Assembly: GCA_958295645.1 (NCBI GenBank)
Contig: OY282361.1
Span: 1,454,501 to 1,518,500, forward strand
Reading direction: 5' to 3'
DNA length: 64,000 nt
Origin: Longimicrobiales bacterium
GTDB taxonomy: Bacteria > Gemmatimonadota > Gemmatimonadetes > Longimicrobiales > Gaopeijiaceae
Part shown: in pieces, positions 9,234 through 23,022 of the stretch
Position numbering within the stretch: the stretch's first letter is position 1
How the letters are laid out: each line of letters starts with the position of its first letter
Notes under the pieces: model-generated
Told to the model about the DNA's origin: nothing
Database searches by the model: none
What the model saw: only the letters and a program-made list of their open reading frames with translations
Program-made: the position numbers and the translations under genes

Positions 9234-9877
9234 CCCGGAGTTGCACGTTCGCAGTAATCGACGACAGAATCGCATACGGTCGGGGACTGACCGGCACCGA
9301 CCCATGAATGGCGATGCTCCCCGTGATGGACCGGCGACGCTTGGCACGCGTCGCTCCCCGCCAGTGATGCGGACGACGACCGGTCCGCATCATAGCGCAA
9401 GGCATCCCGGCCTCCGGTGGCGGATGGCGCATCGAAAGCCGCCGGCGCGGTTCGGGGCCCGAACGCACCGGCCAACAATCCGGAGAACGTAGGCGCACAT
9501 TCCGGCTACGCTCGGCCGACACAGAACCAAACCGTCCGGCCGACGGACAGTGCCTCCTTCATCCGGCTCCGGTGGTGGAACCGCCCACGGGCTCAAACCG
9601 CCCCGCCCGCGGACAGCGCCTCCGCCTGCCCCAGCACCGCGCGGGTCGCCGATTCCTGCCTGTCCGGCGGGTAGCCGTGCTTGCGCAGGACGCGCCGCAT
9701 CTGTCGGCGGAGATGTACGCGCACGCATGTGCCCGTGCCTCTGGTCGAACTGGTCACCCCAACCGGCAGCGTAGGCGCCGTTCCACATCCAAGCAAAAGA
9801 ACATCCCCAACCCCCTGGACACGCGGGCGGCACACGGCGAATCTCTCAAGGCGACCCGCAGGCCCCCTCCCACGACG
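9234..9877. other. Non-coding stretch between the DUF262 operon and metH
   Basis: About 640 bases without an intact gene. Apart from the hsdR remnant at 9593-9724, I see no recognisable cobalamin or SAM riboswitch consensus before metH, no tRNA and no clear terminator. A reading frame in phase with metH runs back to 9572, but its sequence has no methionine-synthase character. The composition is high-GC and probably degraded coding sequence. Confidence 0.4.
9593..9724 (-). pseudogene. hsdR: Remnant of a type I restriction endonuclease R subunit (C-terminus)
   Basis: On the minus strand a stretch reads [20 protein letters not shown] followed by [18 protein letters not shown] and then a stop. 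This matches the end of HsdR proteins (DUF3387 region), where a conserved block of the form RxxLRRxxKRxLRKYGYPPDxQExAxxxVLEQAE closes the protein. Nothing upstream in the same direction can be read as the rest of the gene, because metH occupies the space. The fragment shows that a type I restriction locus once stood here. Confidence 0.65.
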
Positions 9878-13737
<3,860 letters not shown>

Positions 13738-13741
<4 letters not shown>

Positions 13742-15582
13742 CGAACCTCGGCGAGATGATCGCGGGGCGGAGAGTCCACGTGATGGACGGCGCGATGGGG
13801 ACGATGCTCTACGCGCGGGGCGTCTTCGTCAACGTCTGCTACGACGAGCTGAACGCGACGCGGCCCGAGCTGGTGGAGGACATCCACGAGCAGTACGTGC
13901 GGGCGGGAGCGGAGGTGATCGAGACCAACACGTTCGGCGCGAACCCCGTGAAGCTGTCGGCGCACGGCCTGGAGGAACGCACCGAAGAGCTGAACCGCCG
14001 GGCGGCGGAAATCGCGCGGCGCGCTTCGGCGGGACGGGCCGCGGTGGCCGGGGCGATCGGGCCGCTGGGCCTGCGCGTCGAGCCGCTGGGGCCGACTTCG
14101 CTGGAGGAGGCCCGCCGCTACTTCGCTCGGCAGGCGGCGGGCTTGCTGGAGGGGGGCGTGGACGGGTTCGTGCTGGAGACGTTCTCGGACTTGGCCGAGC
14201 TGGAGCAGGCCGCGAAAGCCGTGCTCGGCCTGTGCTCGCTGCCCGTGATCGCGCAGATCACCGTGGGGGAAGACGGCAAGACGGCCAACGGCGCGACGGT
14301 CGAGCAGGCGGCCCGCGAGGCCGGCGAATGGGGCGTGGCGGCCGTGGGGCTCAACTGCTCGGTGGGGCCGGCGGTGATCCTGGACGGCCTGGAGCGCATG
14401 GCGGCGGCGACCGATCTGCCGCTCTCGGCGCTGCCCAACGCGGGGCTGCCCAGGGCGGTGGGCGATCGCAAGATCTACTTGGCGGGCCCCGAGTACATGG
14501 GGCAGTACGCGCGGCGCGTCATCGAGACGGGGGCGCGGTTCGTCGGCGGATGCTGCGGCACCACGCCCGAGCACGTCCGCCGGATGCGCGAGGAGGTGGC
14601 CCGCCTGCAGCCGCGCACGCCCGTAGTGCGGGTGACTCGGCCCCGCCCGTCCGGCCAAGCCCCGTCTCCCCCGGTTCCTCTGCGCGAGCGCTCGGTGCTG
14701 GGGCGTTGCTTGGCGGATGGCGAGTTCGTGCGCTCGGTTCGCATCCTCCCGCCCGCGGGATGGGACGCCTCGCAGGCCGTGCGGGACTGCCGCGCCTTGG
14801 CGAAGGCGGGGATTCCCTTCGCGCACGTCCACGAAGACCGAAGCGCGCCGCGCATGAGCGCACTGGCGACGGCGGCCCTCGTGGCCCGGGACGAGGCCGT
14901 CGAGCCCATCGTCCATTACACCTGCCGAGACCGCAAGCTCAACGAGATCATCGGCGATCTGCTCGGCCTGGCCGCCTCGGGCGTCCGCAACGTCCTGGTC
15001 ATGACCGGCGACGCTCCCGGCCCAGGACCCTACCCCGAGTTCAACTCGGTCGTGGACGTGGACTCCATCGGCTTGGCGAACGTGGCGGCCAGCCTCAACG
15101 CGTGCGCCGACCCCGCCGGAAACAGCATCGGCACGCCCACCGCGCTCGTGGTCGGAGCGCTCTTGAACCAGGGCGCCAGCGATTCGGAGCGGGAGACGGA
15201 ACGGTTCCGCTGGAAACAGGAGGCCGGCGTGGACTTCGCGGTCACCCGGCCCGTCTTCGACGTGGATCACCTGCTGGACTTTCTCGGGCGGGCCGAGCCC
15301 CGCGTGCCCGTGCTCGCGGCCGTTCAGCCCCTCGCGAGCCTCCGCCAAGCCGAGTTCCTGCAAAACGAAGTGCCCGGCGCCTACGTGCCGGACCGCGTGG
15401 TGGAGCGGATGCGCGAGGCGGAGCGCGTGGGGGGGCTCGTCGGCGCGAAACGCGAAGGACGGGCGGTGGCGGGCGAGGTGGCGAGCGCTCTCGCCGGCGA
15501 GGTATCGGGCATTCAGGTCGTGCCGGGCCCCGGCGGGATGTCTGGAGCGGTTGGCGTCTTCCCGGCTAAAGCGCGGCCATGA
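13738..15582 (+). CDS. Bifunctional homocysteine S-methyltransferase / methylenetetrahydrofolate reductase
   Basis: A 614-residue fusion like Bacillus YitJ. The N-terminal half is a homocysteine methyltransferase domain ([16 protein letters not shown]; zinc cysteines in GLNCSVGP and [10 protein letters not shown], ~residue 270). After a proline-rich linker, the C-terminal half is a MetF-type TIM barrel ([48 protein letters not shown]). It would produce methyltetrahydrofolate for, and act beside, MetH. The TTG at 13738 overlaps the metH stop (TTGA); an ATG at 13756 is an alternative. The 3' end overlaps the convergent MTHFR-like gene by 17 bases. Confidence 0.92.
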
Positions 15583-16429
15583 TCCGGTCCAGCACGGCAC
15601 CGGGCCGGGGGCCGCCCAGGTTGCTCACGTAGACCTTGGTCGCGCCGATCTCTCTCAATCCGCGGATCGTGCGAGCGCATATCTCTTCCGGCGGGACGCC
15701 CGCGTCGAACTCGGCCGTGATTCCCGGGGCGGGGACCGGGAAGAAGCGTCGCAGGCGGGCCAGCGTGCGCGGGTCGGCGCTCCGGTAGAAGAAGACGCCG
15801 AACACGACGGGGCGATCCCATCCGCGGCGGTTCAGCTCGCCTTGAAGCGCCTCGACGCGGTCCAAGGAGTGGTGCGAGACCACCTGGGTCAACACGTAGT
15901 CGGCGCAGAAGTCCTCCGCGGCCACGAAGCCGGCCTGCTCGGCCGCCTCGCGGTGGGGATTGGCCCAGCCCCCCAGGGCCAGCCCCGGCTCGTCGCCCCG
16001 GACGATCCGGCGCAGATCGCTGCCGTGCGGCACGCAACGGGGAGCGCCCACCGACCGGTCGCCTCCGACGACCGTGAGTCCGCCCACTCCCAAGGCCGCC
16101 GCCCGCCGGGCGAACAACCGGCAGTACTCCAGCGTGTGCTTGCAGGTCAGAAAGGGGGCCACCGCTCCGAAGCTGGCGTCGCCGCCCAGGTTGCCCCCCA
16201 GGTGCGCGAGGCCGTCCTCCTCGGGATTGCCCACCGCGCCGTCGGTCAGGAAGACCGGAGTCCCGCGGTCGCCGAACCGTCGCACGGCGTGGTGCAGGTC
16301 GATCCACACGTCCATCCCGCGCACGGCGTCCAGGCCGGACCGAGGCGGGCGAAGTTCCACGGCCGCTACGGGTTCGGGGCCGTCGAGCAGGCCGGTGATC
16401 CGCGAGGCGGCGGGCGCGGGCCGCGTCAT
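15566..16429 (-). CDS. Short methylenetetrahydrofolate reductase-like protein
   Basis: A 287-residue protein with MetF-like landmarks in order: AVELRPPRSG at the N-terminus, FLTCKHTLEYCRLFARRAAA, a GGLTVVGGDRS segment where MTHFRs read ALRGDPP, and DYVLTQVVSHHSLDRVEALQ at the substrate-side strand. It is diverged from standard MetF and may belong to the flavin-independent mycobacterial-type group (Rv2172c-like), but I cannot confirm this. The ATG overlaps the pepP stop as ATGA. It converges on a fused MTHFR, so two reductase-like proteins are adjacent. Confidence 0.7.
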   Translation of the reverse strand: MTRPAPAASRITGLLDGPEPVAAVELRPPRSGLDAVRGMDVWIDLHHAVRRFGDRGTPVFLTDGAVGNPEEDGLAHLGGNLGGDASFGAVAPFLTCKHTLEYCRLFARRAAALGVGGLTVVGGDRSVGAPRCVPHGSDLRRIVRGDEPGLALGGWANPHREAAEQAGFVAAEDFCADYVLTQVVSHHSLDRVEALQGELNRRGWDRPVVFGVFFYRSADPRTLARLRRFFPVPAPGITAEFDAGVPPEEICARTIRGLREIGATKVYVSNLGGPRPGAVLDRIMAAL

Positions 16430-17733
16430 CCTCTGCCGCCCATGGGGCCTGCTCCGGCGGGCAGCGCCGAAGTCAGCACTTCCGCGCCCTCCTCGGTCAT
16501 CAGCACGTCGTCCTCGATGCGCACGCCAATGCCCTCGAGCGCCCGGGCGGCCGGGCAGCTGCCATCGGGAAAGTACAGTCCGGGCTCGACCGTGAAGGCC
16601 ATGCCCGGCTCCAGGACGGGGGAACGGCCGCCTTCGAGGTAGGGGCCGCAGTCGTGCACGTCCAAGCCGATCCAGTGCGTCGTCTGGTGCGGGAAGTACG
16701 GGCGGTAGGACTTGGCTTCGACGATGCCGGAGGCCGTTCCCGGAACCGCGCCGAGGCCGCACAGGCCTTCCGCGAGCGCTTCGACGGCAACGGCGTGCAC
16801 GCCCGCCAGCGGCGCCCCTGGACGGCAGGCCGCGAGCGCCCGGCGGTGAGCCTCTCGGACCACCGCGTGCACCTCCCGCGCCGCCTCCCCTGCCCCATCG
16901 GAGGCGCAGACGGTGCGTGTGACGTCGGCCGCATAGAAGTCCACCTCCGCGCCTCCGTCCACCAGCACCAAGTCCTCCGGCCCGATCACCGACGAGTTGG
17001 CGCAATAGTGCAGCGTGCAGGCGTTGCGGCCCGCCGCGACGATCGAGGCGTACGCCGGACCGCGCGCCCCCCTGCGGCGAAACCCGCCTTCGAGCGCCGC
17101 CTCGACCTCCCACTCGCCCGCCCCGGGACGCACCGCCGCCAGCGCCTCCTCGAACGCCAGCACCGTGACCCTGGCGGCCTCGCGCAAACGTGCCGCCTCC
17201 GCCGCGTCCTTGCGCAGGCGCAGATCGTCCAGCGCCGCCCCGGGGTCGATCACGGCATGGGCGCCCCTGCCCGAACGCGCCCGCAACCGGCGCCCCCGTC
17301 CCAACGCCCCCCTCACCGCGGCATCGCACCGCTCCGACGCGCCCAAGCGGTAGTAGATGCGGTCGCCCCCGGCGAGCAGCTCCGGGGCCTCGTCGGCGAA
17401 GCGCTCCAGGGGCAGCACTCCGTCCGCCCCGCAGGCCGCCTGGACTTCCCGTGCGTCGCGCCGCTTCCCGGTCCACATCTCCTGCTCGGGGCTCGTCTCG
17501 GGGACGAACAGCAGGAAGCGCTTCTCGTCGGCGAAGCCGCGCAAGAGGGCCACGCCGCCGGCCTCCTCCCACCCCGTCAGATAGAAGAACTCGGAATCGG
17601 GCCGGTAGCGATACTCGGCATCGGCGTTCTTGGCGCGAACGGGAGCGGCGGGAAGCAGCAGCGAAGCCGACTCCAGACGCGAGAGCACGGCGTCGCGACG
17701 CCGGAGGAAGGGGAACGCGGGAAGGGCGTCCAC
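16426..17733 (-). CDS. pepP: Xaa-Pro aminopeptidase (M24B)
   Basis: A 435-residue cytoplasmic dinuclear metallopeptidase that removes N-terminal residues preceding proline. The N-terminal creatinase-type domain has YRYRPDSEFFYLTGWEE. The pita-bread catalytic domain shows the metal ligands in LVDGGAEVDFYAADVTRTV (two Asp), HWIGLDVHDCG (His), TVEPGLYFPDG (Glu) and GVRIEDDVLMT (Glu). Length and motifs match PepP. The start is GTG at 17733. It is co-transcribed with the MTHFR-like gene through a 4-base overlap. Confidence 0.95.
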   Translation of the reverse strand: MDALPAFPFLRRRDAVLSRLESASLLLPAAPVRAKNADAEYRYRPDSEFFYLTGWEEAGGVALLRGFADEKRFLLFVPETSPEQEMWTGKRRDAREVQAACGADGVLPLERFADEAPELLAGGDRIYYRLGASERCDAAVRGALGRGRRLRARSGRGAHAVIDPGAALDDLRLRKDAAEAARLREAARVTVLAFEEALAAVRPGAGEWEVEAALEGGFRRRGARGPAYASIVAAGRNACTLHYCANSSVIGPEDLVLVDGGAEVDFYAADVTRTVCASDGAGEAAREVHAVVREAHRRALAACRPGAPLAGVHAVAVEALAEGLCGLGAVPGTASGIVEAKSYRPYFPHQTTHWIGLDVHDCGPYLEGGRSPVLEPGMAFTVEPGLYFPDGSCPAARALEGIGVRIEDDVLMTEEGAEVLTSALPAGAGPMGGRG

Positions 17734-17985
17734 GTCAGGGCGCCGACAGGACTCGGACCACGGGGTGACGTTCGATCGGCTGGGTCAACAGGACGGCTCG
17801 GAAGCGGCGCGGCGGACGCGCCATGGGCTGGCTCCGCATTCGAGAGTTGTCGGAAGGCCGCGTTTCGACTGCTGGGGGAGGCGGCGCGACTGAAGACGTT
17901 GCCGGGAACCCGCGGCCAGCTTATAGAATAGGTTCCGCCGGCGCACCGACTCAAGGCCGCCGGGGTTCCCGGGCCGCCTTTGGAG

Positions 17986-18047
17986 ATGCCGGTGAGCGTC
18001 CGTCCCCAACCCAATCGTTTCCGCTCGTGAAGATCCGGCGCTCGTGA
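17986..18047 (+). other. Two micro-ORFs chained by GTGA overlaps into the next gene
   Basis: An ATG at 17986 opens a 14-codon frame (MPVSVRPQPNRFRS) that stops with TGA at 18028-18030. That stop overlaps a GTG at 18027, which opens a 6-codon frame (VKIRRS) stopping at 18045-18047, and this again overlaps the GTG at 18044 that starts the long gene. The motif TCGTGA occurs at both junctions, and the long gene repeats CTCGTGAAGG at 18059. A ribosome could relay through all three frames. Expression of the micro-ORFs is not proven. Confidence 0.4.
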
Positions 18048-19918
18048 GGGCGGCGGGGCTCGTGAAGGCGGCGGGGCTCGCGGCCGCGGTTCTCCTCGCC
18101 CACGCCCTTCCCGCGACCGGCCAAGTAGTGCGCGGACGCCTGGTGGAGCGCGGCCAGGACATCGCGGTCGCCACGGCCATGATGTCGCTCACCGACTCCG
18201 CCGGCGCTTTGGTCGCGCAGACGTTGACGCGCCGCAACGGACTGTTCCACCTGGCCGCCTCCGGCCCCGGCTCCTACCGACTCCGCGCCGACCGCATCGG
18301 CTACGCGACGACCTTCTCGGACTTCTTCGCGCTGGCGGCCGGCGACACCCTCGCCCTCGACATGGAGGTGCCCGTCGAGGCCATCGCGCTCGCGGGGCTC
18401 ACGGCCGAGGGAGACGGCCGATGCAGAATGCGTCCCGAGGACGGCCTCGCGGTGGCGAAGGTCTGGGAGGAGGCGCGCAAGGCGCTGGCGGCCGCGGCCT
18501 GGACCCAGGAGCGGGGCATGTACCGCTACGAGATGCTGCGGACGCGACTGGAACTGGACCCCGAAGGCCGCCGCGTCGTCTCCGAGAAGCGCAAGTACGA
18601 GGACGAGTACCGCAAGGCTCCCTTCGTGTCGGCGCCGGCCGAGGACCTCGTCTCCCAGGGCTTCGCGATCCTGTCGTCGCAGGAGTCCTTCTACCGCGCC
18701 CCCGACGCGGGCGTCCTGCTCTCGGACCCCTTCCTGGACACCCACTGCTTCAGGCTGGCGGAGCGGCGCCGCGCCGGCTTGGTGGGCCTCGAGTTCGAGC
18801 CTGTGCCCGGCCGCCGCGTCGCCGAAATCGAGGGCACGCTCTGGCTGGACGAGTCGTCGGCCCGGTTGCAGCGGCTGGACTTCCGCTACCGCAACCTGAA
18901 CTTGCCGGACGAGTTGGTGGACGCCGACCCGGGCGGATGGGTGGAGTTCAAGGAGATGCCCAACGGGACTTGGATCGTGGAGTCCTGGCGGATTCGGATG
19001 CCGAAGCCGGGCGTGCGCAATCATTGGAGGACCGGGCGGGCCGTCGCGACCTTGGACGGCATCACGGTCGAGGGCGGAGACGTCCTGGAGGTGCACGGAG
19101 CCGACGAGGAGGTGGTCGCGCCCGGTTCGGACGCCGGCGGACGCATCGCGGGCATCGTCTTCGACAGCCTTCAGGGGGGACTCGAAGGCGCGCAGGTGTT
19201 CGTCGAGGGCGCGAACTACGCGGTGACCGCGAACCGCGAAGGCCGGTTCGAGATCGCCCATCTGTCGCCCGGCCTCTACTCGCTCAACTTCTCGGTTCCC
19301 TATTTCGAGCGCCTCTCCTACTGGCCGGAACCGCTGGAGGTCGAAGTGAAGCCGGACGGCGGCGCTCCCGCGCAGGCCAACTTCTCGGCTCCGTCGATGG
19401 AGCGCGCCGCCGACGCCGTCTGTCTGGAAACCGAACGGTCCGAGGCAGACTGGTCCGCGCCCGGCCGGGAACGCCCACATCTCGTCGGAGTGCTCGCGGG
19501 CCGCGTCGCGGACAGCATGGGCAATGCCGTGCCGGGAGCGGTGGTCGCGGTGGTGTCGACCGATCGGGACGTGGAGAGAACGTCGGCCGCCGGAATGCAA
19601 GTCCGCAGAGGCCGAACCGTGGTGGCGACGACCGCGAACGCGGCTGGGCGGTACGTGGTCTGTCGACTTCCAGTGGACGCGTCGCTGGAAGTCCATGCTT
19701 GGCGGCCCAGCGCGGGCGGGGAGCTCGGCCTGCCTAAGCAACCCAGCGCGGGCGAAGAGGACGATGCAAGCGCCGCGGGGGATGCAACGGCGAGGCTCGA
19801 GGCGTTGCGCAGAGGCAGGCGGAGCGACGATTCCGCGCGAACGTTGGTGATTCCGCCAGCGACGCGGGTGCAGATCGTCGACCTGCGGGTCGCGGACGCG
19901 GGCGGATCCAACCGGTGA
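18044..19918 (+). CDS. Secreted carboxypeptidase-regulatory-like domain protein
   Basis: A 624-residue exported protein. The N-terminus is a signal peptide (AGLAAAVLLAHALPATGQ). An Ig-like CarboxypepD_reg domain follows (VVRGRLVERGQDIAVATAMM ... GSYRLRADRIGYATTFSDFF). The middle has a strand-rich WRI/RYRNLNLP region common in proteins of this type, and two further regulatory-like repeats (GGRIAGIVFDSLQGGLEGAQ and LAGRVADSMGNAVPGAVV) lie towards the end. The GTG start is supported by the stop/start chain upstream; a second in-frame GTG is at 18062. Its stop overlaps the TonB receptor start, so the pair probably works at the outer membrane. Confidence 0.85.
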   Translation: MRAAGLVKAAGLAAAVLLAHALPATGQVVRGRLVERGQDIAVATAMMSLTDSAGALVAQTLTRRNGLFHLAASGPGSYRLRADRIGYATTFSDFFALAAGDTLALDMEVPVEAIALAGLTAEGDGRCRMRPEDGLAVAKVWEEARKALAAAAWTQERGMYRYEMLRTRLELDPEGRRVVSEKRKYEDEYRKAPFVSAPAEDLVSQGFAILSSQESFYRAPDAGVLLSDPFLDTHCFRLAERRRAGLVGLEFEPVPGRRVAEIEGTLWLDESSARLQRLDFRYRNLNLPDELVDADPGGWVEFKEMPNGTWIVESWRIRMPKPGVRNHWRTGRAVATLDGITVEGGDVLEVHGADEEVVAPGSDAGGRIAGIVFDSLQGGLEGAQVFVEGANYAVTANREGRFEIAHLSPGLYSLNFSVPYFERLSYWPEPLEVEVKPDGGAPAQANFSAPSMERAADAVCLETERSEADWSAPGRERPHLVGVLAGRVADSMGNAVPGAVVAVVSTDRDVERTSAAGMQVRRGRTVVATTANAAGRYVVCRLPVDASLEVHAWRPSAGGELGLPKQPSAGEEDDASAAGDATARLEALRRGRRSDDSARTLVIPPATRVQIVDLRVADAGGSNR

Positions 19919-22059
19919 ACGTGTGTCCACGAGCGTGCGCCAGCGGGTTGCCGACGTCCCAAGCGGCTTCGCGGATCTCTCCTGCTGTCGGCAGTGCGCT
20001 CGCGCTGGCCGCGATGCTGGCCTGGCCGACGCAATCCCACGCCCAGACGGAAGCTGGGGACACGGTGGAGATCAGCCCCGTCCTCGTCTCCGTGCTGCGG
20101 ACCGACGACCGGCTCGCCCGCCTCCCGTTCGCGGTGTCGGTGATCGAGGGCCGGGACTTGGCTTCAGGCGCCGCGGGCGTCTTCATCGAAGAGGCGCTGC
20201 ACGGCCTCGCGGGCGTCCGGGTCCAGAATCGCTACAATCCCGCCGTGGGCGAGCGCATCTCCATTCGAGGCTTCGGCGCTCGCGCCCAGTTCGGGGTGCG
20301 AGGCGTCAAGATTCTGGTGGACGGGATGCCCGCGACGCTGCCGGACGGACAGAGCACTCTGGATCACCTGGACGTGGGTTCGCTGAGACGCGTCGAGGCG
20401 TTGCGCGGCCCAGGCGCCGCCTTCTACGGCAACGGCGCGGGCGGCGTTCTCCTTTTCCGCAACGCGCCTCCCTTCGGCGGCCCCTACCGCCAAGAGACGA
20501 CCGTGGCCGCGGGGTCGCACGGGCTGTTGCGCCTCCAGGCGACGGCTTCCGGCACGGCGGGCCGCGCCGCTTACCGAGCCAGCGTCGCCCGCAACCGCTT
20601 CGACGGCTTCCGCGACAATCCCACCGACGGCGGCGAGGACCCCTACAGCCAATCCACGCGAACCACGGCCAACGCCGCCCTCACGATCCCGGCCGGGGGC
20701 GGCATCCTGTCCGTCCGGCTGAACGGCGTGGACCTGGACGCGCTGAACGCCGGCTCCCTGCCCGCCTCCCTATTCGACGAGGGAAGCAACCAAGCCTGGG
20801 GCTTCAACGTGGCGCGACGAACCCGCAAGGACGTGCGGCAGGCCCAGGCGGGGGCGAGCTGGCGGGGTTCGGCCGGGCCGCTCGAAACCGACGTTTCCGT
20901 CTACGGCGTGCGGCGCGAACTGGACAATCCCATCCCCACCAGCGTGATCGACCTGGACCGCAATGCCGCCGGCGTTCGGTTGGCGCTGTCGAAGGCGTGG
21001 GGCGAGGGCGGCGAGGGCGCGAGGCTCGACTTCGGCGGCGAAGGGGAGATGCAGGACGACGACCGCCGCAACTTCGCCAATCAAGGCGGCGAGCCGGGAC
21101 GGAGGACCCTGGACCAGCGCGAGCGCGTGCGAGCGCTGGCGGCGTTCGGGCGGCTGGGCCTGCCGTTGGGTGGCCGGGCGAGGTTGCTGGGAGCCGTGCG
21201 GATGGACCAAGTCGCGTTCCGAGCGGACGACAGGCTCGTAGCCGCCGACAATCCCGACGACTCGGGCCGTCGCACGATGACCGCCGTCAGTCCGTCCTTG
21301 GGAATCCATGTCGCCCTCGGCCGGCACGGCGCCTTCGCGTCGGTCGCTCGCTCCTTCGAGACGCCGACGACGACCGAGCTGGCCAACCGCCCCGAGAGCG
21401 CAGGCGGCCTGAACCCCGGTCTCGACCCGCAACGCGGATGGACGTTCGAGGGCGGCCTGCGGGGCGCGTTGGGCGAGCGCGCTTCCTACGACTTGGCCGC
21501 CTTCTGGACCCGCCTTTCCGGCCAGCTGATCCCGTTTGAAGTGGCCTCGTCGCCGGGCCGACGATTCTACCGCAACTCGGGCAGGTCGCGGGTGCGGGGC
21601 GCCGAAGCGTCGGTTCGCGCCGCATTGTCCGCGCGGCTCTCGGCCCGCGCCTCCTACAGCTACGTGGACGCGCGCTTCGTGGACTTCGCCCTCGGAGCCG
21701 ACCGCTTCGACGGCAATCGGATCCCTGGAGTCGCGCCCCACCGAATCGAGGCCGCGTTGAAGGCGACGCACGGTGCGTGGTTCGCCGAGCTGCGGGCGGA
21801 GGCACGAGGCCAAGTCCCCGCCGACAACGCCAACGACGCGAGCGCGGAGGGGTTCGTGCTGTTGGACGTGCGTGTCGGAAGCACGGGGGTACGGGTCGGC
21901 CGGTTGCAGCTGTCGCCTTTCGGCGGCGTCACGAACGTGGCCGACGTGCGCTACGCCTCGTCTGTTGTCGTCAATGCGTTCGGCGGCCGCTACTTCGAGC
22001 CAGGGCCGGGCCGCGGCGGATACGCGGGCTTGTCAGTGGGCTGGGACAGGGGGAGGTAG
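19915..22059 (+). CDS. TonB-dependent outer-membrane receptor
   Basis: A 714-residue protein with a signal peptide ending near AWPTQSHAQ. The plug domain is clear: PFAVSVIEGRDL, VQNRYNPAVGERISIRGFGA, GVKILVDGMPATLPDGQS and GPGAAFYGNGAGGVLLFRN. The rest is a strand-rich 22-stranded-type barrel ending GGRYFEPGPGRGGYAGLSVGW. The substrate cannot be read from sequence. The GTG start overlaps the previous gene's stop (GTGA). It converges with a 27-base overlap on the NAGPA-like gene. Confidence 0.95.
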   Translation: MNVCPRACASGLPTSQAASRISPAVGSALALAAMLAWPTQSHAQTEAGDTVEISPVLVSVLRTDDRLARLPFAVSVIEGRDLASGAAGVFIEEALHGLAGVRVQNRYNPAVGERISIRGFGARAQFGVRGVKILVDGMPATLPDGQSTLDHLDVGSLRRVEALRGPGAAFYGNGAGGVLLFRNAPPFGGPYRQETTVAAGSHGLLRLQATASGTAGRAAYRASVARNRFDGFRDNPTDGGEDPYSQSTRTTANAALTIPAGGGILSVRLNGVDLDALNAGSLPASLFDEGSNQAWGFNVARRTRKDVRQAQAGASWRGSAGPLETDVSVYGVRRELDNPIPTSVIDLDRNAAGVRLALSKAWGEGGEGARLDFGGEGEMQDDDRRNFANQGGEPGRRTLDQRERVRALAAFGRLGLPLGGRARLLGAVRMDQVAFRADDRLVAADNPDDSGRRTMTAVSPSLGIHVALGRHGAFASVARSFETPTTTELANRPESAGGLNPGLDPQRGWTFEGGLRGALGERASYDLAAFWTRLSGQLIPFEVASSPGRRFYRNSGRSRVRGAEASVRAALSARLSARASYSYVDARFVDFALGADRFDGNRIPGVAPHRIEAALKATHGAWFAELRAEARGQVPADNANDASAEGFVLLDVRVGSTGVRVGRLQLSPFGGVTNVADVRYASSVVVNAFGGRYFEPGPGRGGYAGLSVGWDRGR

Positions 22060-23022
22060 AGTCGCCACGCTCGGTTGCGCCAAGCTGGCCCCCCCCCGAC
22101 ACCCCAAGCCGTCCCGAACCAGCCAAAGACTGTTCGCAACGCGCCGTTCGCCTTCGGCGTCGGACGGCCGGTTGGCCAACCGGCCTCGCAACAACATGGC
22201 CGACGAGCCGCCGCCGTCGAGGTTGAGGGCCTCGTCCACGCCCAAGGCGGCCATCAGCCGGGCCAGCTCGGGCAACGTCATTCCGGCGGAGCGGGGTTCC
22301 TGCCGTCCGTCCACCACGACCATCCAGAGCCGGCTCCGATCCGTGTCGACGCCGACGCTGGTTCGGGGATGGCGGAGCGTGGCGAATTCCGGCCGGGCCG
22401 CCGCGACGCCTGCGGCGACTTGCCCGCCATCGAGCAGTTCGGGATAGCCGCCGACCACCTGCCAGCCCTCGCGGCGCGACAAGACCGAGGCCTCGCTCAT
22501 GCCGTCGTGCCCGTCTCTCGCCCCGTTGTCCGCACCGAATTCCATGCGCCCGCCGCTCCGAACCGGCCGGCCGATCCAGGGCGCTCGGCCCTCGCGCCAT
22601 GCGAGTACCGGACGGGCGGCCGACCGCCATGTGGACGCGGTGACCTCGGCTCCCAGCGGACGGCCTTGCGGCGTAAAGAAGTCGCCGTTGACGGCCGCTA
22701 TGGCCGCGAGACCGGGCGGCGGCGCCATCTCCGAGACGCGCAGGCGGACGCGCGTGGAGCCGTCGGCGGCCAACGCGGGCACGACGACGAGGCCGAGGCC
22801 GCAGCGGCTCAGGTCGGCCGACACCAGGTGCACGGCCCACGGCCCGTCCGCGGACCAAGCGTAGCGGTAGAAGACTCTGTCGCCGATGCGGAGCGACCGA
22901 AGCGTGTCGGGGGCCAGCAGCGCGAGCGCCGCTTCGGCAAGGGGAGGCGCCGAGCCCGCCGGACGATCGGGCGCCGCGCAGGCCGCCAGCAGGAGCGCCG
23001 GGGCCAGTCGCCAGCGCATCAC
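22033..23022 (-). CDS. Phosphodiester glycosidase (NAGPA) domain lipoprotein
   Basis: A 329-residue protein with a lipoprotein-type leader (RWRLAPALLLAACAAP; Cys at residue ~15). The NAGPA-type catalytic domain includes AAIAAVNGDFFTPQGRPLG, HPRTSVGVDTDRSRLWMVVVDGR and the family signature EALNLDGGGSSAML. Members hydrolyse sugar phosphodiester bonds at or outside the membrane, and the natural substrate here is unknown. Its start overlaps the stop of the PNPOx-like gene. Confidence 0.9.
   Translation of the reverse strand: MMRWRLAPALLLAACAAPDRPAGSAPPLAEAALALLAPDTLRSLRIGDRVFYRYAWSADGPWAVHLVSADLSRCGLGLVVVPALAADGSTRVRLRVSEMAPPPGLAAIAAVNGDFFTPQGRPLGAEVTASTWRSAARPVLAWREGRAPWIGRPVRSGGRMEFGADNGARDGHDGMSEASVLSRREGWQVVGGYPELLDGGQVAAGVAAARPEFATLRHPRTSVGVDTDRSRLWMVVVDGRQEPRSAGMTLPELARLMAALGVDEALNLDGGGSSAMLLRGRLANRPSDAEGERRVANSLWLVRDGLGCRGGASLAQPSVATLPPPVPAH

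Noticed and set aside
9234-9877. Possible cobalamin or SAM riboswitch upstream of metH
   Set aside because: I looked for the B12-box and SAM-riboswitch consensus elements and found none. The region instead holds an hsdR remnant and degraded sequence.
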